64,000 nt of DNA from Streptomyces roseolus (lineage in GTDB: Bacteria > Actinomycetota > Actinomycetes > Streptomycetales > Streptomycetaceae). The stretch spans positions 1 through 64,000 of the forward strand of contig NZ_BMTV01000020.1 of the NCBI RefSeq assembly GCF_014649855.1, in the 5' to 3' direction. Below are positions 16,028 through 24,328 of the stretch, piece after piece. Below the pieces are notes generated by a model. The model saw only the letters and a list, made by a program, of their open reading frames with translations. It was not told the DNA's origin and made no database searches. Every line of letters starts with the position of its first letter. Position 1 is the first letter of the stretch. Made by a program: the position numbers and the translations under genes.

Positions 16028-17587
16028 TCATCCGCCGTACGGGGGTGCGGAAGGGGTGAACTCGACCGGAAGCGTGCGCAATCCCCTCATGATGAGCCCC
16101 CCGCGCCACCGCAGTTCGTCCGGATCGACCGCGAGTCGCAGGTCCGGCAGGCGGGTCAGGAGGGTGGCGAGCGCGGTCTGCCCCTCCAGGCGGGCGAGCG
16201 GCGCGCCCAGGCAGTAGTGGATGCCGTGTCCGTACCCGAGGTGCTGGTTGTCCTTGCGGGCGAGGTCGAGGGTGTCCGGGGCGCCGAAGCGGTCCGGGTC
16301 GCGGTCGGCGGCGGCGAGCACGACGAGGACCGGGTCGCCGGCGGGGATCGGCTGTCCGCCGATCGTCAGGGCGGTGGTCGCGTACCGCCAGGTGGCCAGC
16401 TCGACCGGCCCGTCGTAGCGCAGCAGCTCCTCGACGCCCGTCTCCAGGAGGCCGGTCCCGCCGGCGGCGAGCGAGGCCTGGAGGAGGGCGCGCTGCTCCG
16501 GGTTCCGCAGCAGGGCGTAGGTGCCGTTGCCGATGAGGTTGATGGTCGTCTCGAAGCCGGCGAAGAGGAGGACGAAGCACATGGCGACGGCCTCGGCCTC
16601 GGTGAGGTGGTCGCCGTGGTCGGAGGCCCGGATGAGCCCGGAGATGAGGTCGTCGGCGCCGTCCTGCCGCAGGCCTTCGCGCTTGCGGTGGATGAGCTCC
16701 GCCAGGTACCCGCGGATCTTCTTCACCGACCGGGCGACGCCGCCGCGCGGGCCGCCGCCGTGCCGGATCATCATCCCGGCCCAGTCCCGGAAGTCGTCCT
16801 GGTCCTCGGCGGGCACGCCGAGCATGTCGCAGATGGCGTAGATGGGCAGCGGGAAGGCGAACTCGTGGATGAGGTCCGCGCTCCCCCGCGCCGCGAAGTC
16901 GTCGATGAGCCGGTCGGTGAGCTCCTGCACGCGCGGCGCGAAGGCGGCGACGCGGCGCGGGGTGAACGCCTTCGACACCAGCCGGCGCAGCCGGGTGTGG
17001 TCCGGCGGGTCGATGTTGAGGAGATGGGTCATGAGCCCGGCGCTGCGCTCGCCCGGGATGCCGGTCTTGCCCGGCTCGGCGTGGTGCACCGGGTTCTTCG
17101 AGAGGCGCTGGTCGGCGAGGGCCTGCCGGGCGTCCGCGTACCGCGTGACGAGCCAGGCCTCGACCCCGCTGGGCAGCGTGGTCCGCCGCACGGGCGCGTG
17201 CTCCCGCAGCCAGGCGTACGCCGGGTAGGGGTCGGCCGCGAACTCCCAGCTGAACAGGGCGGGTACGGGCCCCTCGCCGGCACCGCCCGGCGCACCTCCG
17301 GAGACGGGACAGCCGCCGGGCGCGGCGGTCGCGCCGGCGGCGGCGGATGGATCGGACGCTCCGGCCGCGGCGCGGGCGGCGGTCGTGTCCGGATCGGAGG
17401 GCGTCCCGGGCGCTCCGGGCGCTCCAGGCGGATCGAATAGATCGGGTGCTCCGGACGCTCCGTGCACTCCGGCCGCGGCGGTCGCGGCGGTCGCGTCCGG
17501 CTCGGAGGGCGTTCCGGGCGCACCGGGGGTTCCGGGTGTTCCTGGCTTCCGGGGCGTACCGGGCGTCGGGGCGGGTCCTTCACTCAC
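16028..17587 (-). CDS. Cytochrome P450 (CYP107-like) with low-complexity N-terminal extension
   Basis: A 519-residue P450 mono-oxygenase. Residues 1-100 are a Gly/Pro/Ala/Thr-rich, presumably disordered extension with repeats such as GAPGAPGTPSDPDT. The catalytic domain begins near GPVPALFSWEFAADPYPAYAWL. Key motifs are I-helix AGFETT, ExxR in VEELLRYD, and the haem loop LGYGHGIHYCLGAPLAR with Cys near 459 (first Phe of FGxGxHxCxG replaced by Tyr). The position next to rpf and enolase matches a P450 of S. coelicolor (CYP107U1, from memory) needed for normal sporulation. The substrate is unknown. It diverges from the flavohaemoglobin-like gene across a perfect palindrome. Confidence 0.88.
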   Translation of the reverse strand: MSEGPAPTPGTPRKPGTPGTPGAPGTPSEPDATAATAAAGVHGASGAPDLFDPPGAPGAPGTPSDPDTTAARAAAGASDPSAAAGATAAPGGCPVSGGAPGGAGEGPVPALFSWEFAADPYPAYAWLREHAPVRRTTLPSGVEAWLVTRYADARQALADQRLSKNPVHHAEPGKTGIPGERSAGLMTHLLNIDPPDHTRLRRLVSKAFTPRRVAAFAPRVQELTDRLIDDFAARGSADLIHEFAFPLPIYAICDMLGVPAEDQDDFRDWAGMMIRHGGGPRGGVARSVKKIRGYLAELIHRKREGLRQDGADDLISGLIRASDHGDHLTEAEAVAMCFVLLFAGFETTINLIGNGTYALLRNPEQRALLQASLAAGGTGLLETGVEELLRYDGPVELATWRYATTALTIGGQPIPAGDPVLVVLAAADRDPDRFGAPDTLDLARKDNQHLGYGHGIHYCLGAPLARLEGQTALATLLTRLPDLRLAVDPDELRWRGGLIMRGLRTLPVEFTPSAPPYGG

Positions 17588-17635
17588 TCCCCGACCGTAC
17601 AGTCCGGCCCGGCACGCCCCTCCGGCTGACCTGAC

Positions 17636-17657
17636 GTGATCACCGGCCGGTGATCAC
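17636..17657. promoter_or_regulatory. Perfect 22-bp palindromic operator candidate
   Basis: GTGATCACCGG is followed directly by its exact reverse complement. It sits in the 83-bp space between the divergent P450 and flavohaemoglobin-like genes, 13 bp before the latter's GTG, ideally placed to control both. No regulator gene is adjacent. Confidence 0.65.
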
Positions 17658-17670
17658 GCCGTGACGGGCC

Positions 17671-18894
17671 GTGCCCTACATTTCCCGCGTGGACCTCGCC
17701 TTGCTCAGAAGCACGTTCGCGGTCGTCGAGAGACGGGCCGAACACGCCGTCACGTACTTCTACTCGCACCTCTTCTGGCGCAACCCCGGCGTGCGCGCGC
17801 TCTTCCCCGAGGACATGGTCCCGCAGCGCGACCGGCTGTTCGCCGCCCTCACCCACGTGGTGACCGGGCTCGACGACCCGGGCCTGGCCGCCTACCTGGA
17901 GCGGCTGGGCCGCGACCACCGGAAGTACCTCGCCACCCCCGCCCTGTACGCGGCGGTCGGCGAGAGCCTGCTCGCCGCCTTCGCGCACACCGCCGGCTCG
18001 TCGTGGACGATCGAGGCGGAGAAGGCGTGGTCGGAGGCGTACGGCCGCGTCGCGGACCTGATGCTGCGGGGCGCGGACGGGGCCGCCCGCGCCGGGGAGC
18101 CCGCCTGGTGGGACGCGGACGTCGTCGGCCACCGGCGGCACGACGAGGACCTCGCCGTCCTCACCCTCCGCCCCCGGCGGCCCTACCCCTTCCTCCCCGG
18201 CCAGTACGCCGGCGTCAGCTCGCCGCGGGTCCCGCGGGTGTGGCGCACGTACTCGCTCGGCAACGCCCCCCGCGCGGACGGCACCCTCGACCTGCACGTG
18301 AGCCGGATCCCCGGCGGGGCCGTGTCCACGGCCCTGGTGGACGAGGTCCGGCCGGGCGAGGCGCTGCGGCTGAGCGCGGCCGGCGGGGCGGCGACCCGCC
18401 GGACGGCGCCGGGCGGACTCCGTACCTACATATGCGCCGGTACGGGCTGGGCGCCGGTCAAGGCGCTCCTGGAGGAGGCCGCCGACGCCGACCCGGAGGC
18501 CACGGGCCGGATCTTCGCGGTGGCCCGCTCCCGCGAGTACCTGTACGGGCGGGAGGAGCTGGAGCGGCTCGCCGCCCGGCTGCCCGGCCTGAGCGTCACG
18601 TACATCACCTCGGCCCCCCGCCACCCGCGCGACCAGGCGACCGAACGCCTCCTCACCGCGCTGCGGGCCTGCGGCCGCTGGCCCGACCACGACGTCCACC
18701 TGGCCGGCCCGCCCGGCTTCGTCTCCGAGGTCGCCGAGGTCCTGGCGGAGCTGGGCGCCGACCCGGCCCGCACCCGCCACGACCTCCTCCCGCCGGTGGG
18801 GGACTTCGCCGCCCGGCCCGCCACCCGCGCCGAATGGCTCCTGGAGCGCCCCCCGGTCCGCTGGCACGACCCCGCGGCCCGGGCCCCGCGCTAG
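17671..18894 (+). CDS. Flavohaemoglobin-like protein (globin + FAD/NAD reductase)
   Basis: A 407-residue protein combining a globin domain (about 1-135) with a ferredoxin-reductase-type FAD (about 145-250) and NAD(P) domain (about 255-395). The globin part shows the Tyr in TYFYSHLFWRNP and a proximal His in LGRDHRKYLA. The reductase has RTYSLGNAP for FAD and CAGTGWAPVKALLEE for the pyridine nucleotide. The family detoxifies nitric oxide to nitrate or delivers electrons to other haem proteins. The divergent P450 makes an electron-donor role imaginable, though that is inference. GTG 17671 is used; GTG 17689 is an alternative, since no clear ribosome site is seen and translation may be near-leaderless. 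Confidence 0.85.
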   Translation: MPYISRVDLALLRSTFAVVERRAEHAVTYFYSHLFWRNPGVRALFPEDMVPQRDRLFAALTHVVTGLDDPGLAAYLERLGRDHRKYLATPALYAAVGESLLAAFAHTAGSSWTIEAEKAWSEAYGRVADLMLRGADGAARAGEPAWWDADVVGHRRHDEDLAVLTLRPRRPYPFLPGQYAGVSSPRVPRVWRTYSLGNAPRADGTLDLHVSRIPGGAVSTALVDEVRPGEALRLSAAGGAATRRTAPGGLRTYICAGTGWAPVKALLEEAADADPEATGRIFAVARSREYLYGREELERLAARLPGLSVTYITSAPRHPRDQATERLLTALRACGRWPDHDVHLAGPPGFVSEVAEVLAELGADPARTRHDLLPPVGDFAARPATRAEWLLERPPVRWHDPAARAPR

Positions 18895-18945
18895 GGCTTC
18901 TCTTCGGGAGACGACGGGAGTTCGACGACAGGGCCCAGGGCCGAC

Positions 18946-19905
18946 TCAGACGCCCTCCGCCGCCCGGATCGCGTCCCGGTACGCCCGGGCCGCCGCGCGC
19001 AGCGCCGCCTCCGGGTCCACGCCCTCGGCCTCCGCGCGGACCGCGAGCGCCAGGAGCTCGTACCCGACGCCCTCGCCGTGCGGCGGCGGCACGTCGAGGC
19101 CCGCGGTGCGGACGCGGCTCGCGAGCTTGGCCGCGAGGGCGAGGCCGGGCTGGCCGACGGGAACGCCGTCCGTCACCGACTCCCGGCGCTTCTCTGCGGC
19201 CTTGGTGCGCAGCCAGTGGGCGCGGACGTCCTCGGGGGTCTCGGCGGTCTCGTCGCCGAAGATGTGCGGGTGGCGCTGGATCAGCTTCTCGACGAGCCCG
19301 GCGGCCACGTCGTCGACGGAGAACGGCTCCTCGGCGTCCTCCTCGGCGATCCGCGCGTGGAAGACGACCTGGAGGAGGACGTCCCCCAGCTCCTCGCGCA
19401 GCTCGTGCCGGTCGCCGTCCTCGATCGCCTCGACGAGCTCGTACGCCTCCTCGATGGCGTACTTCGCGAGCCCTTGGTGGGTCTGGAGCGAGGACCAGGG
19501 GCACTGGCGCCGGATGACGTCCATGATCTGCACGAGGTCGAGGAGGCGGGCGCCGGGGAGGTCGTACGAGCCGGGCAGCAGCTCCAGGTCGGGCATGGCG
19601 ATCCGGCCGGAGCCGGCGAGCCGGGCGAGTCCGTCGGTGAGCACCCGGTCGCCCTCGCCGGAGGGCAGCACGAGGACGGTGCGGCCGCCGGCGCAGGCGG
19701 CGACCAGCTCCTCGGCGGTGGGGCGGACGTGCTCGACGGCGACGCCCGCCTCCCGCAGGTACGGCAGCTGGGGGTGGTGCTCGTCGGGGCAGAGCACCCG
19801 GTCGGCGTCCCGCAGCGCCTGCCAGGCGGGCCAGGACAGCAGTCCGGGCGCCACCCGGTGGCTGGCGGTGAGCAGGACGACGCGGCCGGGGTTCTCGGAA
19901 GTCAC
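18946..19905 (-). CDS. mazG: MazG family nucleoside triphosphate pyrophosphohydrolase
   Basis: A 319-residue two-part protein. The N-terminal third (about 1-105) resembles a degenerate tetrapyrrole-methylase-like domain (SHRVAPGLLSWPAWQAL, DRVLCPDEHHPQL) seen fused to MazG in other bacteria. Residues about 115-250 form the MazG domain: CPWSSLQTHQGLAKYAIEEAYELVEAI supplies the metal-binding ExxE, and LREELGDVLLQVVFHA the ExxD pair. It hydrolyses (d)NTPs, including damaged ones, to the monophosphate. GTG 19905 is the start. It follows the SurA-like lipoprotein gene by 26 bp, and one transcript is likely. Confidence 0.88.
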   Translation of the reverse strand: MTSENPGRVVLLTASHRVAPGLLSWPAWQALRDADRVLCPDEHHPQLPYLREAGVAVEHVRPTAEELVAACAGGRTVLVLPSGEGDRVLTDGLARLAGSGRIAMPDLELLPGSYDLPGARLLDLVQIMDVIRRQCPWSSLQTHQGLAKYAIEEAYELVEAIEDGDRHELREELGDVLLQVVFHARIAEEDAEEPFSVDDVAAGLVEKLIQRHPHIFGDETAETPEDVRAHWLRTKAAEKRRESVTDGVPVGQPGLALAAKLASRVRTAGLDVPPPHGEGVGYELLALAVRAEAEGVDPEAALRAAARAYRDAIRAAEGV

Positions 19906-19931
19906 CCTCCGAACCTACCCCGGGGACGGGC

Positions 19932-20624
19932 TCAGCCCGGAAGCTGCTCCGGTCCCGCGGCCGCCGGGTCCTTGGAGACCTTCAGGAGCCAGGGGGCCGT
20001 GTCGGCGCCGGTGTCGAGCTGGACCTTGGTGTCGTCCCAGGCGCCGTAGCGGGGGTTCACGTCGATGTCGAGGGAGGCGGAGGCGTCGGCGAAGAGCGCC
20101 TGGAGCTTCTGCTGGCCCTCGGGGGTCTCGGCGATCCCCTGCTTCTCGATGATCTTCGTCATGAGGACGTTGCGCCGGACGACGTCGTCGACCTGGCCGG
20201 GGGCGACGCCCTGCTGCTGGAGCAGGACGGCCTCCAGCCCCTCCTTGCCGCCGTTCTCGCGGACGAAGGCCTCGCGGGTCTCCTGGAGCTCGGCGCGGCT
20301 GGCGGTGACGCCCTGGTCGGCGGCGACCTTGTCGAGGATCCGGTCGAAGATCATGCCGTTGAGCTTCTGCCGGCCGAGGTCGCCGGTGGCGGCGATCAGC
20401 TCGGCGGACTGCGGGGACTTCGCCTGGGCGTCCCGGGCGGCCTTCACCTGGGCCTGGAGGGCGGAGACGTCGATCCGCTCGCCGCCGACGACGGCCGCGG
20501 CCCCCGGATGGGCCTCGCCGCCGCACGCGGTGAGCAGCGGGGCCGCGGCGAGGAACGCGGCGGAGACGGCGAGCGCGGTGCGGGGGCGTGCGGGGCGGTC
20601 GTGGCGGCGGTCGCGGCGGTGCAA
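19932..20624 (-). CDS. SurA N-terminal domain lipoprotein
   Basis: A predicted secreted lipoprotein of 230 residues. The lipobox LLTAC gives a lipidated Cys at residue 34, after a basic stretch and a hydrophobic core. The mature part resembles the SurA/PpiC chaperone N-domain (AVVGGERIDVSALQAQV, QKLNGMIFDRILDKVA, then long helices), without an obvious PPIase parvulin domain. It probably assists folding of secreted proteins at the outer membrane face. The frame is open to ATG 20705, but TTG 20624 lies five bases after GGGAGG and gives a normal signal peptide, so I prefer it. It is just upstream of mazG on the same strand. Confidence 0.82.
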   Translation of the reverse strand: MHRRDRRHDRPARPRTALAVSAAFLAAAPLLTACGGEAHPGAAAVVGGERIDVSALQAQVKAARDAQAKSPQSAELIAATGDLGRQKLNGMIFDRILDKVAADQGVTASRAELQETREAFVRENGGKEGLEAVLLQQQGVAPGQVDDVVRRNVLMTKIIEKQGIAETPEGQQKLQALFADASASLDIDVNPRYGAWDDTKVQLDTGADTAPWLLKVSKDPAAAGPEQLPG

Positions 20625-20746
20625 AGGAGCCTCCCGGGCTGGTCGTGCGTCAGTTGGACGACCTTGCGGTGATCGATGGTAGGGAGTCGCCGGGACCGTA
20701 GCCACTACTTCGCGGGGACAACTTCGCCGTCACCGCGTCACGGGGG

Positions 20747-21751
20747 TCACTTCCGGGCGACCGTCTCCCACAACGAGGCACCCGCCGCGCGGGTGTCGGC
20801 CCGGGCCCCCTCCGTCTCCGGGCCCGTGTGCGTCTCGGCGACCAGGTAGTGCGGCCGGCGCTTCACCTCGTAGTAGATGCGGCCGACGTACTCGCCGATC
20901 AGGCCGACCATGACCATCTGGACCCCGGCGAGGGCGGTGACGGCGACGAGGAGGGTGACGTAGCCGGGCGTGTCGACGCCGTTGGCGAGCGCGTCGGCGA
21001 CGATCCAGGCCGCGTAGGCGAAGGCGAGCGAGACGAGGAGCAGGCCGAGGTAGACGGCGGCGCGCAGCGGCTTGTTGTTGAAGGAGAGGAGGCCGTCGAG
21101 GCCGTAGTTGAGGAGCTTGCCGAAGGTCCACTTGGACCGGCCCTCCTCGCGCACCGCGTTCTCGTAGGCGAAGGTCGTGGTCCGGAAGCCGACCCAGGAG
21201 AACAGGCCCTTGGAGAAGCGGTTGTACTCGCCGAGGCCGAGGACCGCGTCGACGGCGCGCCGGGACAGCAGCCGGAAGTCGCCGACGCCGTCGACGAGTT
21301 CGACGTCGACGAGCCGGTTGATCGCCCGGTAGTAGAGGCGGGCGGTGAGGGTGCGGGTGACCCGGTCGCCCTCGCGGGTGCGGCGGGCGACGACCTGGTC
21401 GTACCCCTCGGCGTGCAGCGCGACCATGCGGTGCACCAGCTCGGGCGGGTGCTGGAGGTCCGCGTCCATGATGACGACGGCGTCACCGGCCGCGTGCCGG
21501 AGTCCGGCCAGCATGGCGGCCTCCTTGCCGAAGTTGCGGCTGAAGGAGACGAAGCGGACCCGGACGGGGTCGGCGGCGGCGAGGTCCCGCAGGATCGGGA
21601 GGGTCCGGTCGCGGCTTCCGTCGTCCACGTACACGAGCTCGAAGTCGCCCTCCAGGGCGTCGAGTTCCTTGATCACATGGTCGTGGAAACGGGCGAGGAC
21701 GTCCTCCTCGTTGAAGCAGGGGACGACGAGAGAGAGCAGCACATCGGTCAC
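20747..21751 (-). CDS. Family 2 glycosyltransferase (dolichol-phosphate-type)
   Basis: A 334-residue membrane-bound glycosyltransferase that moves a sugar from a nucleotide donor to a polyprenyl-phosphate carrier. The GT-A core starts LSLVVPCFNEEDVL; the donor-binding VYVDDGSRDRT and the metal motif MDADLQHP lie in the first 110 residues. GDFRLLSRRAV and the WTFGKLLNYGLDGLLSFNNKPLR segment are typical of the DPM1/ArnC/GtrB group. Two C-terminal helices (about 232-255 and 262-285) anchor it. GTG 21751 is chosen. It diverges from the YfhO-like gene at 21869, a frequent partner type for lipid-linked sugar transfer. Confidence 0.87.
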   Translation of the reverse strand: MTDVLLSLVVPCFNEEDVLARFHDHVIKELDALEGDFELVYVDDGSRDRTLPILRDLAAADPVRVRFVSFSRNFGKEAAMLAGLRHAAGDAVVIMDADLQHPPELVHRMVALHAEGYDQVVARRTREGDRVTRTLTARLYYRAINRLVDVELVDGVGDFRLLSRRAVDAVLGLGEYNRFSKGLFSWVGFRTTTFAYENAVREEGRSKWTFGKLLNYGLDGLLSFNNKPLRAAVYLGLLLVSLAFAYAAWIVADALANGVDTPGYVTLLVAVTALAGVQMVMVGLIGEYVGRIYYEVKRRPHYLVAETHTGPETEGARADTRAAGASLWETVARK

Positions 21752-21868
21752 CCAAAGGCAGACCGGTGACCCTCCCGCCCCGCAGGGGTGACGACGGGGC
21801 GACCATTGCGTGAACTGCCCCGCGCCCGCCGCCTCCCGCCCCTCCGGCGCTGCGATATTCGACCCGCC

Positions 21869-24328
21869 ATGCGAACTGTCTTGCGAATCCCGTCCCGTGT
21901 CGTCCCGGCCCCCGCGCGCCGCGCCACGGCCCCCGCCGCCCCCGTCCCGGCCCCCGCGCGCCGCGCCACGGCCCGCGCCGCCGCCCTGGCCGGCGTCCTC
22001 GCCGTCGCCGCCGTCTGCGCCGGGGACGCGGCGGCCCGCGTCTTCCCCTTCGGCCCGCGCCACCGGTCCGTGAACGACCTGGCCAACCAGTTCGTCCCCT
22101 TCCACGCGCACCTGTGGGACCTGCTGCGCGGCCGCGCCGACGGCGGCCTCCTGCTCGACTGGCGGGCGGGCTGGGGCACGAGCTTCCTCCCCGATCACGG
22201 CACCTACCTGTCGAGCCCGCTGGCACCGCTGGTGGCGCTGGCCCCGCGCGCGGACGTCGAGTACGCCGTCTACGCCCTGACCGTCCTCAAGGCGGCCCTG
22301 GCGGCGGCCGCGACCGCCTTCCTCCTCCGCCGCCTCTCGACCGCCCCCGCCTGGTGGTGGCCCGCCCTCCTCGGCGCCGGATACGCCCTGTGCGGCTGGT
22401 CCCTGGTGGAGGGCACCTACAACCCGATGTGGCTGGACGGCCTGATCGCCTTCCCGCTCCTCTGCCTGGTCGCCGAGTGGGCCCGCGAGGGCGTCCGCCC
22501 GCTGCTGTCGGTGCTGACCGTGGCGGTCTGCTGGACGGCGAACTTCTACACGGCGTACATGGCGACCCTCGGCGCCGCCCTCTTCCTCCTCGCCCGGCTC
22601 GCCACGACGGACGGCTTCCGTCCCCGCCCACCGCTCCGGGCCGCCGTCTCCACCGTCCTCGGCGTGGGGCTCGCCGCGCCCGTCCTCGCCCCCGTCCTCC
22701 TCTCGACGCGGCAGGCGCACCCGGGCGTCGTACGGGACTTCGAGGCGGCGGGCGCGGCGGACGCGCTGGCGCGGCTGCTGCCGGGGACGTACGGCTTCTC
22801 CACGCCGGCCGCCTTCGTCGCCACCCCGGTGCTGCTCCTCGCGGCGGCGCTCGCCTTCCGGCGGGACGTGCCGGGCCGGGAAAGGTGGGTGTGGACCGGG
22901 CTCGTCCTCGCCGTCGCCCTCTCCTTCCAGTGGGGCCCCACGCACCTGGTGTGGCACCTCTTCGCCACCCCCAACGGCAGCCCGTACCGCCAGACCTTCG
23001 TCCTCGCCGGGCTCCTCGTGATCGCCGCGTACACCGGCCTCGCCCACGGCCTGCCGGGCCGCCGGGCCCTCGCCGCGGGGTCCGCGGCGGTCCTGGCCCT
23101 CACCGCCGCCGCCCTCCCCAGCGACCTCGCCACCCGCCCCGCGCTGCTCCTCGCCCTCGCCGGCCTGGCCGCGACCGCGGGCGCCCTCGCCCTGCCCCGC
23201 CGGCGCCGGTACGCCGCCCTCACCGCGCTGCTCGTCACCGGCGCGCTCCTCGGCCAGGCCGCCGCGACGACCGCGTACGCCGACCGCCGGCGCCTCGCCC
23301 ACCTCGACGACTACCCGCCGTACGGCCCGGAGCAGGAACGCCGGGCGGCGGCCCTCGCGGCGGCCGACGGCTGGCCCGCGTACCGCACCGACTCCGGTCT
23401 CCCCCGCGTCGCCGGGAACGACCCGCTGCTCCTCGGCGGCCAGGGCGCCGCCTACTACAGCAGCCACACCCCCGCCGTCCTCACCGAACTGCTCACCGCC
23501 CTCGGCGGCGGCTGGACCTCCCGCGGCCGCAACCTCCAGAGCCTCGACAACCCGGTCGTGGACGCCCTGTTCGGCGTCGGCGCCCGCTGGCGGGACGGCG
23601 AGGTGGTGCGCACGGACACGGCACTGCCGCTGGTGACGGTACGGCCCCCGGGCCCGGCACCGGCCCTCGGACGGTCCCCCTTCCGCAACCAGGAACTCCT
23701 CCTGGGCGCCCGGGTGTACACCGCCCCGTCCGCCGGAGCCTGCCCGGTCGGCGCGGAGGTCTTCCTCTGGGCGCCCGAGCGCACCGGCCCGGCCCGCCTC
23801 GGCGGCGGCGCCCCCGTGCGGCTCCTCGGCGGCGGGCCCAAGCGCCGGGCCGCGCTCGCCTCCCTGGGCGTCCAGAACGCGCCCGGCGTCCGCCCGGAGG
23901 TGCCCGGCGGACGAGGCCCGGCGGAGCTCGGCTGCCTGGACCGGAACCGGCTGCGGACCGCCGTGGACGCGCTGCGGAGCTCGGCGGCGGTCTCCGTCGC
24001 CCCCACCACGACGGGCCTCACGGCCCGCTTCCCGCGCCCGGTGACCGGCACGGCGGTGGTCGCCGCCCCCGCGATTCCCGGCTGGAGCTGCGGGGGCCGG
24101 GCGGTGGAGCCGTACGCCGGTCTGCTCGCCGTCCCGGTCACCGGCGCCACCACCCTGAGCTGCGCTTTCCGCCCGCCGGGGCTGCTGTCCGGCCTCGCGG
24201 CGGCCGGCGTCTCCGCGCTGGTGCTCGCGGGTCTGGCGGTGGCGCGGCGGGGTCAGCGGCGGCGGGCCCTGCGGACCAGCAGCACGCCCCCGGCGGCGCA
24301 GAGCGCGGCGAGCGCGGCGGCGGCATAG
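21869..24328 (+). CDS. YfhO-like polytopic membrane glycosyltransferase-type protein
   Basis: An 819-residue membrane protein with a basic N-terminus, about twelve hydrophobic helices in residues 25-480, and a large extracytoplasmic C-terminal domain (about 490-785) closed by a last helix (about 785-807). NDLANQFVPFHAHLWDL after the first helix and TYNPMWLDGLIAFPLL are typical of the YfhO/GT-C-like family, which adds sugars to lipid-anchored polymers using polyprenyl-sugar donors. The neighbouring divergent GT2 could make such a donor (inference). The start is ATG 21869; the upstream extension to 21788 is not family-like. Its last 76 bp overlap the convergent surface-protein gene, which is unusual. 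Confidence 0.82.
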   Translation: MRTVLRIPSRVVPAPARRATAPAAPVPAPARRATARAAALAGVLAVAAVCAGDAAARVFPFGPRHRSVNDLANQFVPFHAHLWDLLRGRADGGLLLDWRAGWGTSFLPDHGTYLSSPLAPLVALAPRADVEYAVYALTVLKAALAAAATAFLLRRLSTAPAWWWPALLGAGYALCGWSLVEGTYNPMWLDGLIAFPLLCLVAEWAREGVRPLLSVLTVAVCWTANFYTAYMATLGAALFLLARLATTDGFRPRPPLRAAVSTVLGVGLAAPVLAPVLLSTRQAHPGVVRDFEAAGAADALARLLPGTYGFSTPAAFVATPVLLLAAALAFRRDVPGRERWVWTGLVLAVALSFQWGPTHLVWHLFATPNGSPYRQTFVLAGLLVIAAYTGLAHGLPGRRALAAGSAAVLALTAAALPSDLATRPALLLALAGLAATAGALALPRRRRYAALTALLVTGALLGQAAATTAYADRRRLAHLDDYPPYGPEQERRAAALAAADGWPAYRTDSGLPRVAGNDPLLLGGQGAAYYSSHTPAVLTELLTALGGGWTSRGRNLQSLDNPVVDALFGVGARWRDGEVVRTDTALPLVTVRPPGPAPALGRSPFRNQELLLGARVYTAPSAGACPVGAEVFLWAPERTGPARLGGGAPVRLLGGGPKRRAALASLGVQNAPGVRPEVPGGRGPAELGCLDRNRLRTAVDALRSSAAVSVAPTTTGLTARFPRPVTGTAVVAAPAIPGWSCGGRAVEPYAGLLAVPVTGATTLSCAFRPPGLLSGLAAAGVSALVLAGLAVARRGQRRRALRTSSTPPAAQSAASAAAA

